From NCBI RefSeq assembly GCF_005887635.2, contig NZ_CP040818.1, positions 2,448,501 through 2,512,500 on the forward strand: a stretch of 64,000 nt of DNA, read 5' to 3'. Positions 29,521-37,777 of the stretch are shown piece after piece. Below the pieces are notes generated by a model. That model was not told where the DNA came from, made no database searches, and was given only the letters and a program-made list of their open reading frames with translations. Made by a program: the position numbers and the translations under genes. This DNA comes from Paroceanicella profunda (GTDB taxonomy: Bacteria; Pseudomonadota; Alphaproteobacteria; Rhodobacterales; Rhodobacteraceae). Each line of letters starts with the position of its first letter. Positions within the stretch are counted from its first letter, which is position 1.

Positions 29521-30861
29521 TCATCGCTCGGGGGAGGAGAGATCGGGCCCGGCACGGTGGTGGCGCAGGATCACCGCCGCCGCGACAAGCCCCGTGAGGC
29601 CGAAGATCACCATCACGTCCTCGCGCGCCAGCCCCGCCGCGACCAGCCCGATCGCCAGCAGCGCGGAGCCCACCATGGAGATCGAATCGACCACGTTCGA
29701 GCAGGCCACGAACCGCCCGCGCTCGCCCTCCGGCGAGGTGGCCTGGTAGATCACCGAGAGCGGCACGACGTAGAGCCCCGCGGCCGCAGACATCAGCGTG
29801 AAGCCCGTCAGCAGCGGCCAGGCGTCGCCGCGCGCGAGGAAGGCGGCCCCGTCCATCAGCGGCGCGTCGGGCGCGATGTCGGCGCCGTAGCCGGCGAGCC
29901 CGGCGCGGAACAGCGCAATGCCGGCGAGGATGCCGAGCGCGCCGAAGGGTGCTGTGCGGTAGCTCACCTCGCCGCGCAGGATGCGGTTGCAGGCCAGCGC
30001 CCCCAGCGCCACGCCCACCGAGAAGGTGACCAGCAGCAGCAGGGCCACGTCCTCCGTGCCGTGCAGGTTTTCCTTGGCCAGCGGCGGGATGAAGCTCAGC
30101 ACCGCCGCGCCGGTGAACCAGAACCAGCCCGAGAGCAGGATGGCGAAGAACGGCTCGGGCGCCCGCGCCCCGTCGCGCAGCGAGCGGACCATGGCGCGCG
30201 GCAGCAGCCAGTCCACCTTCGGCGCCGGCCCCAGCGGCGGCACCGGCAGGGCACGCAGCGAGGCCAGCCAGCCGACCAGCGCAATGCCGATCACCGCCAG
30301 CGAGGCCACCGTCACCCCGTCCGCCGTGAGCACCAGCTTCGCCCCGGCGATCTGCCCGAGGATGATGGCGAGAAAGGTCGCCGCCTGCACCAGCCCGTTG
30401 CCGGCCACCAGCTCGCGCCGGGCAAGGTAGCGCGGCAGCACCGCGTATTTGATCGGCGCGAAGAAGGCGGATTGCGCCCCCATCGCGAACAGCAGCACGA
30501 ACAGCAGGGTGACGTTCTGGGCGTGGAAGGCGAGGGCGGCGAGCCCCATCAGCACCACCTCGGCGAATTTCACCCAGCGCATCATCACCGCCTTGTCCAC
30601 CCGGTCGGAGATCAGCCCCGCCGTGGGCGAGATCAGCGCGAAGGGCAGGATGAACAGCGCGGCGGAGACCTGCACCAGCAGGTCCAGTTCCCCCTCCAGC
30701 CCGCGCTCGCGCGCCAGCCGCCAGGTGAGCAGCGCCACGAAGGCGGTCTTGAAGCACTGGTCGTTGAAGGCGCCGAGAAACTGCACCCAGAACAGCGGCC
30801 AGAAGCGCCTGAGGCGCAGCAGGGCGAACTGGCTGGGCTCCTGCTCCGGGGCATCGGTCAT
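29521..30861 (-). CDS. Major-facilitator transporter, probably LplT-like lysophospholipid transporter
   Basis: A 446-residue inner-membrane protein with about 12 hydrophobic helices. The N-terminus LRRFWPLFWVQFLGAFNDQCFKTAFVALLTW and the loop SPTAGLISDRVDKAVMMRWVKFAEV match the LplT branch of the MFS, which moves lysophospholipids across the inner membrane. The next upstream gene encodes a PlsC acyltransferase, which recalls the E. coli lplT-aas pair where imported lysolipids are reacylated. Start at 30861 has GGAG upstream. Transport of lysolipids is inferred from family and neighbour. Confidence 0.82.
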   Translation of the reverse strand: MTDAPEQEPSQFALLRLRRFWPLFWVQFLGAFNDQCFKTAFVALLTWRLARERGLEGELDLLVQVSAALFILPFALISPTAGLISDRVDKAVMMRWVKFAEVVLMGLAALAFHAQNVTLLFVLLFAMGAQSAFFAPIKYAVLPRYLARRELVAGNGLVQAATFLAIILGQIAGAKLVLTADGVTVASLAVIGIALVGWLASLRALPVPPLGPAPKVDWLLPRAMVRSLRDGARAPEPFFAILLSGWFWFTGAAVLSFIPPLAKENLHGTEDVALLLLVTFSVGVALGALACNRILRGEVSYRTAPFGALGILAGIALFRAGLAGYGADIAPDAPLMDGAAFLARGDAWPLLTGFTLMSAAAGLYVVPLSVIYQATSPEGERGRFVACSNVVDSISMVGSALLAIGLVAAGLAREDVMVIFGLTGLVAAAVILRHHRAGPDLSSPER

Positions 30862-30922
30862 GCGGCGTCTCCTGCGTGTGCGGGCGGTCCCCCTCCCGGA
30901 ATGGGGTGCGTGGCGGGCGGGG

Positions 30923-31699
30923 TCAATCCTCGTTCGGCGCCTTCGCGGCGTACAGCGCCCGGGCGCGGGCCGCCCGCTCCGGGCCGGCATGTTCCTCGAT
31001 CAGCGCCATGGTGGCGGTCTCGATGGTCTCCTCCAGCCGTGCCATGAAGGGCTCCAGCGCCAGGCCCGGCGGGATGGGCGGCAGGAATTCCACGGCGCCC
31101 GTGGTGCCCGGGTGCTTTTCCCATTCGCGCCGCGGCCAGATCACGCCCACGGAAAGGGCGACGGGTGTGGCCTCCACCCCCAGCGCGTCATAGATGCGCC
31201 AGACGCCGGTGCGGTAGCGCTCGCGCGCGCCGAGGCTCATCAGCGTGCCCTCGGGATAGATGAGCACCGGCCTGCCTTCCGCGTGCACCCGGGCCGCGCC
31301 GTCGATCACCGCGGCGCTGCGCCCGGCCGGCGGGCCGGAGACCGGCACGAGGATGTAGCCCAGCCGGCGGATCACCCGGCCCACGAACGGGTAGCCCTCC
31401 AGCTCCTGCATGGCGATGGCGCCGGCCTGGGGGAAGAGGGCGAGCAGCGCGATGGCGTCCAGCTCGGACTGGTGTTTCGCCACGATGAGCGCCGGGCCGC
31501 CGGGGGGCAGGGCGTCGCGCCCGCGCAGCTCCACCCGGGCGCCGAGAATGAGGCGCACCGCGCCCAGCATGATCCGCGCCCAGAGGCCGAGCAGCCCGCG
31601 CAGCCTGCGTGGCCCCACCACGAAGCTGAGCGCCCAGGCGAGGCCGGCCATGGCGAAGGTGAAGCCGTAGAGCCAGAGATTGAACAGCACTGAACGCAC
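30923..31699 (-). CDS. plsC: 1-acyl-sn-glycerol-3-phosphate acyltransferase (PlsC type)
   Basis: A 258-residue membrane acyltransferase that adds the second acyl chain to lysophosphatidic acid or other lysolipids. The catalytic HX4D is H-Q-S-E-L-D in VAKHQSELDAIALL (about residue 73), with the acceptor motif LIYPEGTLMSLGARE (PEGT) and the later VGVIWPRR region. Two N-terminal hydrophobic helices anchor it. It is 61 bp upstream of the LplT-like gene on the same strand, so the products may work in lysolipid salvage as well as new synthesis. Start ATG at 31699. Confidence 0.92.
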   Translation of the reverse strand: MRSVLFNLWLYGFTFAMAGLAWALSFVVGPRRLRGLLGLWARIMLGAVRLILGARVELRGRDALPPGGPALIVAKHQSELDAIALLALFPQAGAIAMQELEGYPFVGRVIRRLGYILVPVSGPPAGRSAAVIDGAARVHAEGRPVLIYPEGTLMSLGARERYRTGVWRIYDALGVEATPVALSVGVIWPRREWEKHPGTTGAVEFLPPIPPGLALEPFMARLEETIETATMALIEEHAGPERAARARALYAAKAPNED

Positions 31700-31761
31700 A
31701 CGCGGCCCCTCCCGTCCGGCCGGCGCGGAGGGTGCCCGGTTTTGCCCCGCCTGCCAACCGG

Positions 31762-32709
31762 TCAGAGTGGCGCGCGCGCGCTCAGCGTGGCGCGGGCCTG
31801 CGCGCAGTCCCGGTCCATCTGCGCGATGAGCGCCGGCAGCCCGTCGAAACGCAGCTCCGGGCGTTGGAAATCCACCAGCCCCACGGAGAGTTCGGTGCCG
31901 TAGAGATCGCCGGAGAAATCGAACAGGAACACTTCGAGATTCGGCCGGTTCTCGCCGAACATCGGCCGCACGCCCAGCGAGGCGGCGCCGTGGTAGCTGC
32001 CGGCATGCGGGCCCTCCAGCACGTCCACCGTCACGGCGTAGACACCGAAGGCCGGAAGGTGCAGCCCGTCGATCGGCAGGTTGGCGGTGGGAAAGCCCAG
32101 CTCGCGGCCCCGCGCGTCGCCATGCTCCACCCGCGCCTCGATGCGGTGCCAGTGGCCCAGCATGCGGCGCGCGTCGGCCGGCCGGCCCTCTTCCAGCGCC
32201 TGGCGGATGGCGGTGGAGGAGTAATCCGTGTCCCCGTCCGAGACCAGCGGCGCCGCGGTCACGGCGAAGCCCAGCTCCGCGCCCAGGCGCGCCAGCGTCT
32301 GGGCGTCTCCGGCCCGGCCGCGCCCGAAGCGGAAGTCCTGCCCGACGACGACATGCGACACGCCGAGGCCCCGCACCAGGATGTCACGGGCGAAATCCTC
32401 CGCCGTGAGGCGCGCGAGAGCGGCGTTGAAGGGGAGTTCGTAGAGCAGCCCGACGCCGAGTTTCTGCAGCCGGTGGGCGCGCGCGGCGGGATTCATCAGC
32501 CGGAAGGGCGGCGCGTCCGGGGCGAAGAAGCTGCGCGGGTGCGGCTCGAAGGTGACAACACCCGCAGGCACGCCGGCAGCGCGGGCCGCCTCCAGCGCCA
32601 GCCCGATCACCGCCTGGTGGCCGAGATGGACGCCGTCGAAATTTCCCATGGCGATCGACGCGCCCCGCTCCGCGGGATCGGTCGTGGCAGTGCTCCGGAT
32701 GATCCGCAT
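31762..32709 (-). CDS. ribF: Bifunctional riboflavin kinase / FAD synthetase
   Basis: RibF phosphorylates riboflavin to FMN and adenylates it to FAD. The 315-residue protein has the FAD-synthetase nucleotidyltransferase domain (MGNFDGVHLGHQAVI, VTFEPHPRSFF, VVGQDFRFGRGRAGD, SSTAIR) and the C-terminal riboflavin kinase beta-barrel with GRELGFPTANL and the LGVRPMFGENRPNLEVFLFDFSGDLYG segment around the catalytic Glu. Length is typical. It is transcribed between maoC (30 bp upstream) and plsC. Confidence 0.96.
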   Translation of the reverse strand: MRIIRSTATTDPAERGASIAMGNFDGVHLGHQAVIGLALEAARAAGVPAGVVTFEPHPRSFFAPDAPPFRLMNPAARAHRLQKLGVGLLYELPFNAALARLTAEDFARDILVRGLGVSHVVVGQDFRFGRGRAGDAQTLARLGAELGFAVTAAPLVSDGDTDYSSTAIRQALEEGRPADARRMLGHWHRIEARVEHGDARGRELGFPTANLPIDGLHLPAFGVYAVTVDVLEGPHAGSYHGAASLGVRPMFGENRPNLEVFLFDFSGDLYGTELSVGLVDFQRPELRFDGLPALIAQMDRDCAQARATLSARAPL

Positions 32710-32739
32710 GGCCCCCTGGCGGGGTCGCGGCCCCGTCCT

Positions 32740-33183
32740 TCAGTCGAACTTGCGGCTCGGCGCCAGAACCAGCGCCTCGCCCTTCAGCACGACCGTATCA
32801 CCCACGCGGGCCGCACAATCAAGCGTCACCCTGCGGCGGGAGTGATCGATGGCGGTCACTTCCACGGTGGCTTCCACCCGGTCCCCGGGGCGCACGGGGG
32901 CGAGGAAGCGCATCGTCTGGCCCAGGTAGACGGTGCCATGGCCGGGAAGCTGCTCGCCGATGACGGCCGAGATCAGCCCGGCGGTGAGCATGCCATGCGC
33001 GATGCGGCCCTCGAAGATGGTGTCGCGGGCATAGGCATCGTCCAGGTGGACGGGGTTATGGTCGGTGGATACTTCGGCGAACAGCTCGATGTCGCGGTCG
33101 GTCACAACCTTGGCCAGGCTGCGGCGCATGCCGATTTCAATGTCTTCGATGACGATCGTGCCTCGGGGCTGGTTGTCGAGCAT
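32740..33183 (-). CDS. MaoC-like (R)-specific enoyl-CoA hydratase
   Basis: A 147-residue hotdog hydratase. The catalytic pair is in EVSTDHNPVHLDDAYA (Asp and His of the hydratase-2 motif), followed by IFEGRIAHGMLTAGLISAVIG. Such PhaJ-type enzymes turn trans-enoyl-CoA into (R)-3-hydroxyacyl-CoA, linking beta-oxidation to polyhydroxyalkanoate synthesis; related proteins act on other acyl-CoAs. I favour ATG 33183 (MLDNQPRG) because AGGA is 7 nt upstream; ATG 33189 is also possible. Two copies of a 13-bp palindrome lie upstream. Confidence 0.9.
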   Translation of the reverse strand: MLDNQPRGTIVIEDIEIGMRRSLAKVVTDRDIELFAEVSTDHNPVHLDDAYARDTIFEGRIAHGMLTAGLISAVIGEQLPGHGTVYLGQTMRFLAPVRPGDRVEATVEVTAIDHSRRRVTLDCAARVGDTVVLKGEALVLAPSRKFD

Positions 33184-33195
33184 GGCCATTTCCTG

Positions 33196-33208
33196 GTTGC
33201 AGTGCAGC
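33196..33208 (-). promoter_or_regulatory. Operator-like palindrome, proximal copy
   Basis: GTTGCA-G-TGCAGC, a 6-1-6 palindrome with one mismatch, 13 bp upstream of the maoC start codon. It repeats the perfect copy 70 bp away. Confidence 0.5.
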
Positions 33209-33265
33209 GCACAACGCCGGTTCGGACTGCGGTGCGGGAGGCAGCGCGCACGTCCTGCTGATGTT

Positions 33266-33278
33266 GTTGCAGTGCAAC
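33266..33278 (-). promoter_or_regulatory. Operator-like palindrome, distal perfect copy
   Basis: GTTGCA-G-TGCAAC, a perfect 6-1-6 palindrome upstream of maoC. It resembles the TGC/GCA-type sites bound by the PHA regulator PhaR of Paracoccus and Rhodobacter; the factor is inferred only from that resemblance and from the PhaJ-like gene. Confidence 0.55.
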
Positions 33279-33409
33279 CTAGCGCGGAGGGCCAGGCTTG
33301 GCAAGAGGGTCGCGCAAGATAAGCACGCGGTGTGGATTAAAGTCGTAACATTGTTGCGTGTGGAATCGCGCGCCGCCACCCGCGCGCACATGTGCGGCGG
33401 GGGTGTGAG

Positions 33410-34780
33410 TCAGCCCATCCAGGCCTCCTGCTGCAGGGAATTTGCCATGAACATGAGGCCGCGCTGCAGCTCCTCGCGGGTGATGGAGCCGCCGAGGCAG
33501 ACGCGGACATGCTCATCCGGCGCGCCGCTCACGGTGAACACGTCCGAGGGCATGATGCCGACATGCCGCCCCGCCATGCGGCCCATCAGGTCGGCGCGGC
33601 CGGACCCCTTGGGCAGGTTCAGCCAGATGTTGAAGGCGTTCGGGTCGGAGGTGAAGGTGAGCCCCTCCAGCGTCTCCGCCGCGATGGCCTGGCGCGCGGC
33701 GCTCTCCGCGCGGATGAAGCGGCGGATGCGTTCGGCCGTGCCGTCCTCGATCCAGTGGGTGGCGAGGGCGGTGGAGATCGGCGAGGGCATCACCGCCGTG
33801 GCCCGCAGCGCCTGGGCGAGGTTGAACGCCGCCCGGCCGCTGGGCGCCACCACATAGGCCAGCCGCAGCCCGGCGCCGATGCATTTCGCCAGGCCCCCGA
33901 TGTGCCAGGTGAGGTCCGGCGCGCTCACCGCCAGCGGCGCCGGCGCGCGGGCGGGGATGAAACCGTAGGCGTCATCCTCGATCAGCGGCAGCCCGTGGCG
34001 GTTGAGCACCTCCGAGACGTCCAGCCGCCGGGCGGTGGGCATGGTGAGGGTGGTGGGGTTCTGCAGCGTGGGGTTGAGGTAGAGCGCCTTGGGCCGGTGG
34101 GCGCGGATGGCGGCTTCCAGCGCATCGGGCAGGATGCCGCCTGCGTCCATCTCCAGCCCGACGAGCTCGATGCTGAGCCGGCGCGCGATGTTGCGCAGGC
34201 CGGGGTAGGTGATGCGCTCGCACAGCACCGTGTCGCCCTGTGCGCAGAGGCTGGAGAGCACCGCGATCATCGTGGCATGGGCACCGGGCGTGACGGCGAT
34301 TCGCTCCAGCCGCGGCACCATTCCGCGCATCGACAGCCAGGTGGAGGCGGCCTCCTTGTCCTGCTCGCTGCCGATGGGCGACTGGTAGCGCAGCAGCGAC
34401 ACCAGGTTGGCGCCGACATAGCCCAGCCCCTCGCGCATCTTCTCCAGCAGGGCGGGGTCGGTCGGCTCCGGGGGCATGTTCATCGACAGGTCCTCCTCCC
34501 CGGCGCGGGCCGGGTCGGGGGCGGTGTCGCCGGCGGACCCGGCGGTCACGAAGGTGCCGCGCCCGACATGGCTGTCCAGCAGCCCGCGGGACTGGGCCTC
34601 GGAATAGGCGCGCGAGACGGTGGTGAAATCCACGCCCAGCCGGGCCGCGAGCTTGCGCTGCGGCGGCAGGCGATCGCCGGACTTCAGCGCGCCGGAGCGG
34701 ATGTCCTCCGCGATCGCGTCGGCGATCAGGATGTAGCGCGGCTTGCCGCTGTCGGGCAGATCTGGCGTCCAGTCGATCAA
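33410..34780 (-). CDS. MocR-type regulator (GntR HTH fused to class I aminotransferase domain)
   Basis: A 456-residue MocR/PdxR-family transcription factor. Residues about 14-82 form a GntR winged helix (YILIADAIAEDIRSG, DRLPPQRKLAARLGVDFTTVSRAY, RGLLDSHVGRGTFV). The rest is a fold-type I PLP-binding domain with NPTLQNPTTLTMPTARR, LIEDDAYGFIPA and the cofactor Lys in IGGLAKCIGAGLRLAYVV. MocR proteins sense an amine, amino acid or PLP derivative through the aminotransferase-like domain. The TTG start at 34780 follows AGGAGG. It is divergent from the Nit1C operon and is the best candidate for its regulator; the ligand is unknown. Confidence 0.9.
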   Translation of the reverse strand: MIDWTPDLPDSGKPRYILIADAIAEDIRSGALKSGDRLPPQRKLAARLGVDFTTVSRAYSEAQSRGLLDSHVGRGTFVTAGSAGDTAPDPARAGEEDLSMNMPPEPTDPALLEKMREGLGYVGANLVSLLRYQSPIGSEQDKEAASTWLSMRGMVPRLERIAVTPGAHATMIAVLSSLCAQGDTVLCERITYPGLRNIARRLSIELVGLEMDAGGILPDALEAAIRAHRPKALYLNPTLQNPTTLTMPTARRLDVSEVLNRHGLPLIEDDAYGFIPARAPAPLAVSAPDLTWHIGGLAKCIGAGLRLAYVVAPSGRAAFNLAQALRATAVMPSPISTALATHWIEDGTAERIRRFIRAESAARQAIAAETLEGLTFTSDPNAFNIWLNLPKGSGRADLMGRMAGRHVGIMPSDVFTVSGAPDEHVRVCLGGSITREELQRGLMFMANSLQQEAWMG

Positions 34781-34835
34781 GGCAGTGACCCTCCTGGGCG
34801 GCTTTCTAGCGCGATGTCCCGGGGAATTGAAGCGG

Positions 34836-34859
34836 ATTGTATGTAGGTATCATTGTATG
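34836..34859. promoter_or_regulatory. Direct repeat ATTGTATG x2, centre spacing 16 bp (probable MocR site)
   Basis: ATTGTATG at 34836-34843 and again at 34852-34859, on the mocR side of the divergent region, 56-79 bp upstream of the mocR start. Paired direct repeats are the usual operators of MocR regulators, so autoregulation is likely. Confidence 0.55.
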
Positions 34860-35017
34860 CCGAATGAGTCTCGCTGTTTTTGTCAAATGATTCGGGAATG
34901 TTTCCGAAATGCGCCGCCCGGATTCCGGGTTATCCCGGGTAGAAATTGCATATTATGCGGGCGAAGCGAGGGAATTTTGCCGAAAAAATCATCCCGGACG
35001 GGCATTTCGTTAAAAAA

Positions 35018-35026
35018 ATTGTATGC
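35018..35026. promoter_or_regulatory. Third ATTGTATGC element on the nit operon side
   Basis: ATTGTATGC is identical over nine bases to the copy at 34852 and lies 80 bp before nitB. A weaker ATTGCAAA follows 16 bp later (35034), which would mirror the spacing of the left pair. Confidence 0.5.
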
Positions 35027-35105
35027 AGATTGAATTGCAAATTGACTGCATTCCGGCGCGCCGCACATCCTGCACCTGACCCCAGTCAGGAACAGGAGAC
35101 ATCAG

Positions 35106-35588
35106 ATGCCTGCAGTCACTCAGGAAGCCCACAAGGACGGCGACTTCTTCGTCAACTACGAGGAAAAGGTCTTCGAGGACGTGAAGGCCGAAGCCGGTGA
35201 GAAGGCGCTGGTCACCTTCCACACCGTCGCCTTCGAAGGCTCCATCGGCCTCGTGAACATCCTCAATGCCATTCGCCTGAACCGGAAGGGCTACGAGACC
35301 TCCATCCTGCTCTACGGCCCGGGCGTGACGCTGGGCATCCAGCGCGGCTTCCCCACGCTGGGCGACGAGGCCTTCCCCGGGCACCAGAACTTCGCGGTGA
35401 ACCTGAAGAAGTTCATGGGCGAGGGCGGCAAGGTCTACGCCTGCCGTTTCGCGCTCCAGGCGCTCTACGGCCATGGCGAGCCCTCGCTGCTGCCCGGCAT
35501 CACCCCGATCGCCCCGCAGGACGTGCTGGACTGCATCCTCCTGCACAAGAAGGCCAACGCGGTGATCCTCGACACCTGGACGGTCTGA
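35106..35588 (+). CDS. nitB: Nit1C protein NitB (MSMEG_0572 / Sll0783 family)
   Basis: A 160-residue protein of the MSMEG_0572 family, the first gene of the Nit1C cluster. Characteristic parts are [35 protein letters not shown] (positions 32-66), [25 protein letters not shown], and the Cys in [16 protein letters not shown]. The fold looks DsrE-like. The cyanobacterial homologue Sll0783 is strongly induced by nitrogen starvation and is needed for polyhydroxybutyrate build-up there; the biochemical role is unknown. An AGGAGAC lies just before the ATG. A 12-bp hairpin separates it from nitC. Confidence 0.9.
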   Translation: MPAVTQEAHKDGDFFVNYEEKVFEDVKAEAGEKALVTFHTVAFEGSIGLVNILNAIRLNRKGYETSILLYGPGVTLGIQRGFPTLGDEAFPGHQNFAVNLKKFMGEGGKVYACRFALQALYGHGEPSLLPGITPIAPQDVLDCILLHKKANAVILDTWTV

Positions 35589-35596
35589 CCCGCCGC

Positions 35597-35626
35597 CCCG
35601 GGGCACCGCGCCGTCGGTGCCCCGGG
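35597..35626 (+). promoter_or_regulatory. Strong hairpin between nitB and nitC
   Basis: CCCGGGGCACCG (35597-35608) and CGGTGCCCCGGG (35615-35626) form a perfect 12-bp stem with a 6-nt loop, 9 bp after the nitB stop. No T-run follows, so it is more likely to protect the nitB 3' end or weaken read-through than to be a full terminator. Confidence 0.55.
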
Positions 35627-35706
35627 CCCCCCGGACGGGCCGCCCCGAACCGCAGCCGAGAGCGCCGCCCCCGGCGCTCCGGCCTCCCCGAGACCGGAGC
35701 CATGAC

Positions 35707-36684
35707 ATGAGAACCGACACCATCCGGGCCGCCGCGGTCCAGATCGCCCCCGATCTCACGGGTCGGGCGGGCACGGTCGAGCGGGTGCTGAACGCCATCG
35801 CCGAAGCGGCGGACAAGGGCGCGCGCTTCATCGTCTTCCCCGAGACCTTCGTGCCCTACTACCCGTATTTCTCCTTCGTGCTGCCGCCGGTGCAGCAGGG
35901 GGCGCCGCATCTCGAGCTCTACCGCGAGGCGGTCACCATCCCCTCGCCGGAAACCCGCGCGGTGGCCGAGGCCGCCCGCACCCGCGGCGTGGTGGTGGTG
36001 CTGGGGGTGAACGAGCGCGACCATGGCTCGCTCTACAACACCCAGCTCATCTTCGACGCGGACGGCACGCTGGCCCTCAAGCGTCGCAAGATCACCCCCA
36101 CCTACCATGAGCGCATGGTCTGGGGGCAGGGCGACGGCGCCGGGCTGAAGGTGGTCGACACCGCCGTGGGCCGCGTGGGCGCGCTGGCCTGCTGGGAGCA
36201 TTACAACCCGCTCGCCCGCTACGCGCTGATGGCCCAGCACGAGGAGATCCACGCCGCCCATTTCCCCGGCAGCCTGGTGGGCCCGGTGTTCGGCGAGCAG
36301 ATCGAGGTGACCATGCGCCACCACGCGCTGGAGGCGGGCTGTTTCGTGGTGAACGCCACCGGCTGGCTCACCGAGGAGCAGATCGCCTCCATCCACCCCG
36401 ACCCCGCCCTGCAGAAGGGCCTGCGCGACGGCTGCATGACCTGCATCGTCTCGCCCGAGGGCCGGCATCTCGCGCCCCCGCTCACCGACCGGGAGGGCAT
36501 CCTGATCGCGGACATGGACATGCGGCTGATCACCAAGCGCAAGCGGATGATGGACAGCGTGGGCCATTACGCCCGCCCCGAGCTGCTGCATCTCGTGCAT
36601 GACACCCGCCCCGCGCAGCCGCGCCATGAGGCCCCCGCGCCCGAGGCCGCCGCCCCATCCGAGGAGGAACCCGCCGATGTCTGA
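35707..36684 (+). CDS. nitC: Nit1C nitrilase NitC (Nit6803 type)
   Basis: A 325-residue carbon-nitrogen hydrolase. The Glu-Lys-Cys triad is E46 ([12 protein letters not shown]), K128 ([15 protein letters not shown]) and C162 ([11 protein letters not shown]), the pattern of true nitrilases close to Synechocystis Nit6803, which converts nitriles to carboxylic acids and ammonia. In Pseudomonas fluorescens the NitC of this cluster is tied to growth on cyanide as nitrogen source. The start [15 protein letters not shown] at 35707 has GGAG upstream. The Ala/Pro-rich last 25 residues are unconserved and overlap the nitD start by 8 bp. Confidence 0.95.
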   Translation: MRTDTIRAAAVQIAPDLTGRAGTVERVLNAIAEAADKGARFIVFPETFVPYYPYFSFVLPPVQQGAPHLELYREAVTIPSPETRAVAEAARTRGVVVVLGVNERDHGSLYNTQLIFDADGTLALKRRKITPTYHERMVWGQGDGAGLKVVDTAVGRVGALACWEHYNPLARYALMAQHEEIHAAHFPGSLVGPVFGEQIEVTMRHHALEAGCFVVNATGWLTEEQIASIHPDPALQKGLRDGCMTCIVSPEGRHLAPPLTDREGILIADMDMRLITKRKRMMDSVGHYARPELLHLVHDTRPAQPRHEAPAPEAAAPSEEEPADV

Positions 36685-37777
36685 CTCCGAGCTCATCAAC
36701 GACCTTCAGACCAGGGGCATGCGCCTGGTCGACCCCCGCGCCGGCCATGAGAGCCGCCGCGGCGGGGCAGGGCCCTCGGACCACAAGGCGATCACCATCG
36801 GCACCACCACGGTGATGGTGCCGGTGCACACCGCGCCTGCCTTCGAGAGCCCCTATCTCGTCGAGGCGCCGGATGCCTCGGGTGCTGCGCGCGTGTTGCG
36901 TGACGGGGCGGAGGTGGCGCGCGTGCGCTTCCCGCTGCGCCCGCGCTTCTACGAGCTGAAGACCGCGGACGGCATCCCCTACAACCAGATCGCGGTGCTG
37001 CACTCGCGCGACGTGCTCGCCACCACGGTGCTGCAGACCTGCATCCGCTACGAGAGCCGCAAGAAGACCTGCCAGTTCTGCTCCATCGGCCAGAGCCTCG
37101 CCGCCGGGCGCACCATCGCGCACAAGACCCCCGCCCAGCTCGCCGAGGTGGCGAAGGCTGCGGTGGCGCTCGACGGGGTGAAGCACATGGTGCTCACCAC
37201 CGGCACCCCGCGCGGCAAGGACCGCGGCGCCGCCGTGCTGGCCGAGAGTGCGGCCGCCATCAAGGCCGCGGTGGATCTCCCCATCCAGGCCCAGTGCGAG
37301 CCGCCGGAGGATGACGCCTGGCACCGCCGCATGGCCGATGCCGGGGTCGACGCGCTGGGCATGCATCTCGAAGCCGTCACGCCCGAGGTCCGCGCCCGCA
37401 TCATGCCCGGCAAGGCGAGCGTGCCGCTGGAGAAGTACTTCTCCTCCTTCGAGGCGGCGGTGAAGGTGTTCGGCCACGGGCAGGTTTCCACCTACATCCT
37501 CGCGGGGCTGGGAGACAGCGCGGAGGCCATTCTCGCGATGTCCGAGAAGCTCTGTGCCATGGGCGTCTACCCCTTCGTGGTGCCCTTCGTGCCGATCTCG
37601 GGCACGCCGCTGGAGAGCCATCCCGCGCCCAGCTCGGCCTTCATGGCCTCCATCCTGCGCCCGCTCGGCGCGATGATCGTGGCCGCGGGCATGAAGTCGG
37701 AGGACATCAAGGCCGGCTGCGGCAAGTGCGGCGCCTGCTCGGCCCTCTCCACCTACGAGAAGCTGAGGGTGGCATGA
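36677..37777 (+). CDS. nitD: Nit1C radical SAM protein NitD (MSMEG_0568 family)
   Basis: A 366-residue radical SAM enzyme, homologous to Sll0785. The cluster-binding Cys are C122, C132 and C135 in [18 protein letters not shown], spaced CX9CX2C rather than the canonical CX3CX2[13 protein letters not shown] and [16 protein letters not shown] continue the TIM barrel, like biotin-synthase/lipoyl-synthase relatives. The C-terminus has a second Cys set, C348-X2-C351-X2-C354 ([11 protein letters not shown]), that could bind an auxiliary iron-sulfur cluster. The reaction is unknown. GGAGGAA precedes the start; its stop overlaps nitE by four bases (ATGA). Confidence 0.92.
   Translation: MSDSELINDLQTRGMRLVDPRAGHESRRGGAGPSDHKAITIGTTTVMVPVHTAPAFESPYLVEAPDASGAARVLRDGAEVARVRFPLRPRFYELKTADGIPYNQIAVLHSRDVLATTVLQTCIRYESRKKTCQFCSIGQSLAAGRTIAHKTPAQLAEVAKAAVALDGVKHMVLTTGTPRGKDRGAAVLAESAAAIKAAVDLPIQAQCEPPEDDAWHRRMADAGVDALGMHLEAVTPEVRARIMPGKASVPLEKYFSSFEAAVKVFGHGQVSTYILAGLGDSAEAILAMSEKLCAMGVYPFVVPFVPISGTPLESHPAPSSAFMASILRPLGAMIVAAGMKSEDIKAGCGKCGACSALSTYEKLRVA

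Larger units (their letters stand above)
34781..35105. promoter_or_regulatory. AT-enriched divergent control region between mocR and nitB
   Basis: This 325-bp stretch is clearly lower in GC than its surroundings and must hold the promoters of mocR (left) and the nit operon (right). It contains three ATTGTATG elements (see separate entries), a palindromic CGGATTCCGGG-TTATCCCGGG-type patch near 34919-34941, and a candidate -10 TATTAT in GCATATTATGCGG near 34950. No sigma-54 GG-N10-GC element was recognised. Confidence 0.6.

Noticed and set aside
34781..35105. Sigma-54 promoter for the Nit1C operon
   Set aside because: No GG-N10-GC element of the TGGCAC-N5-TTGC type could be found at suitable distance.
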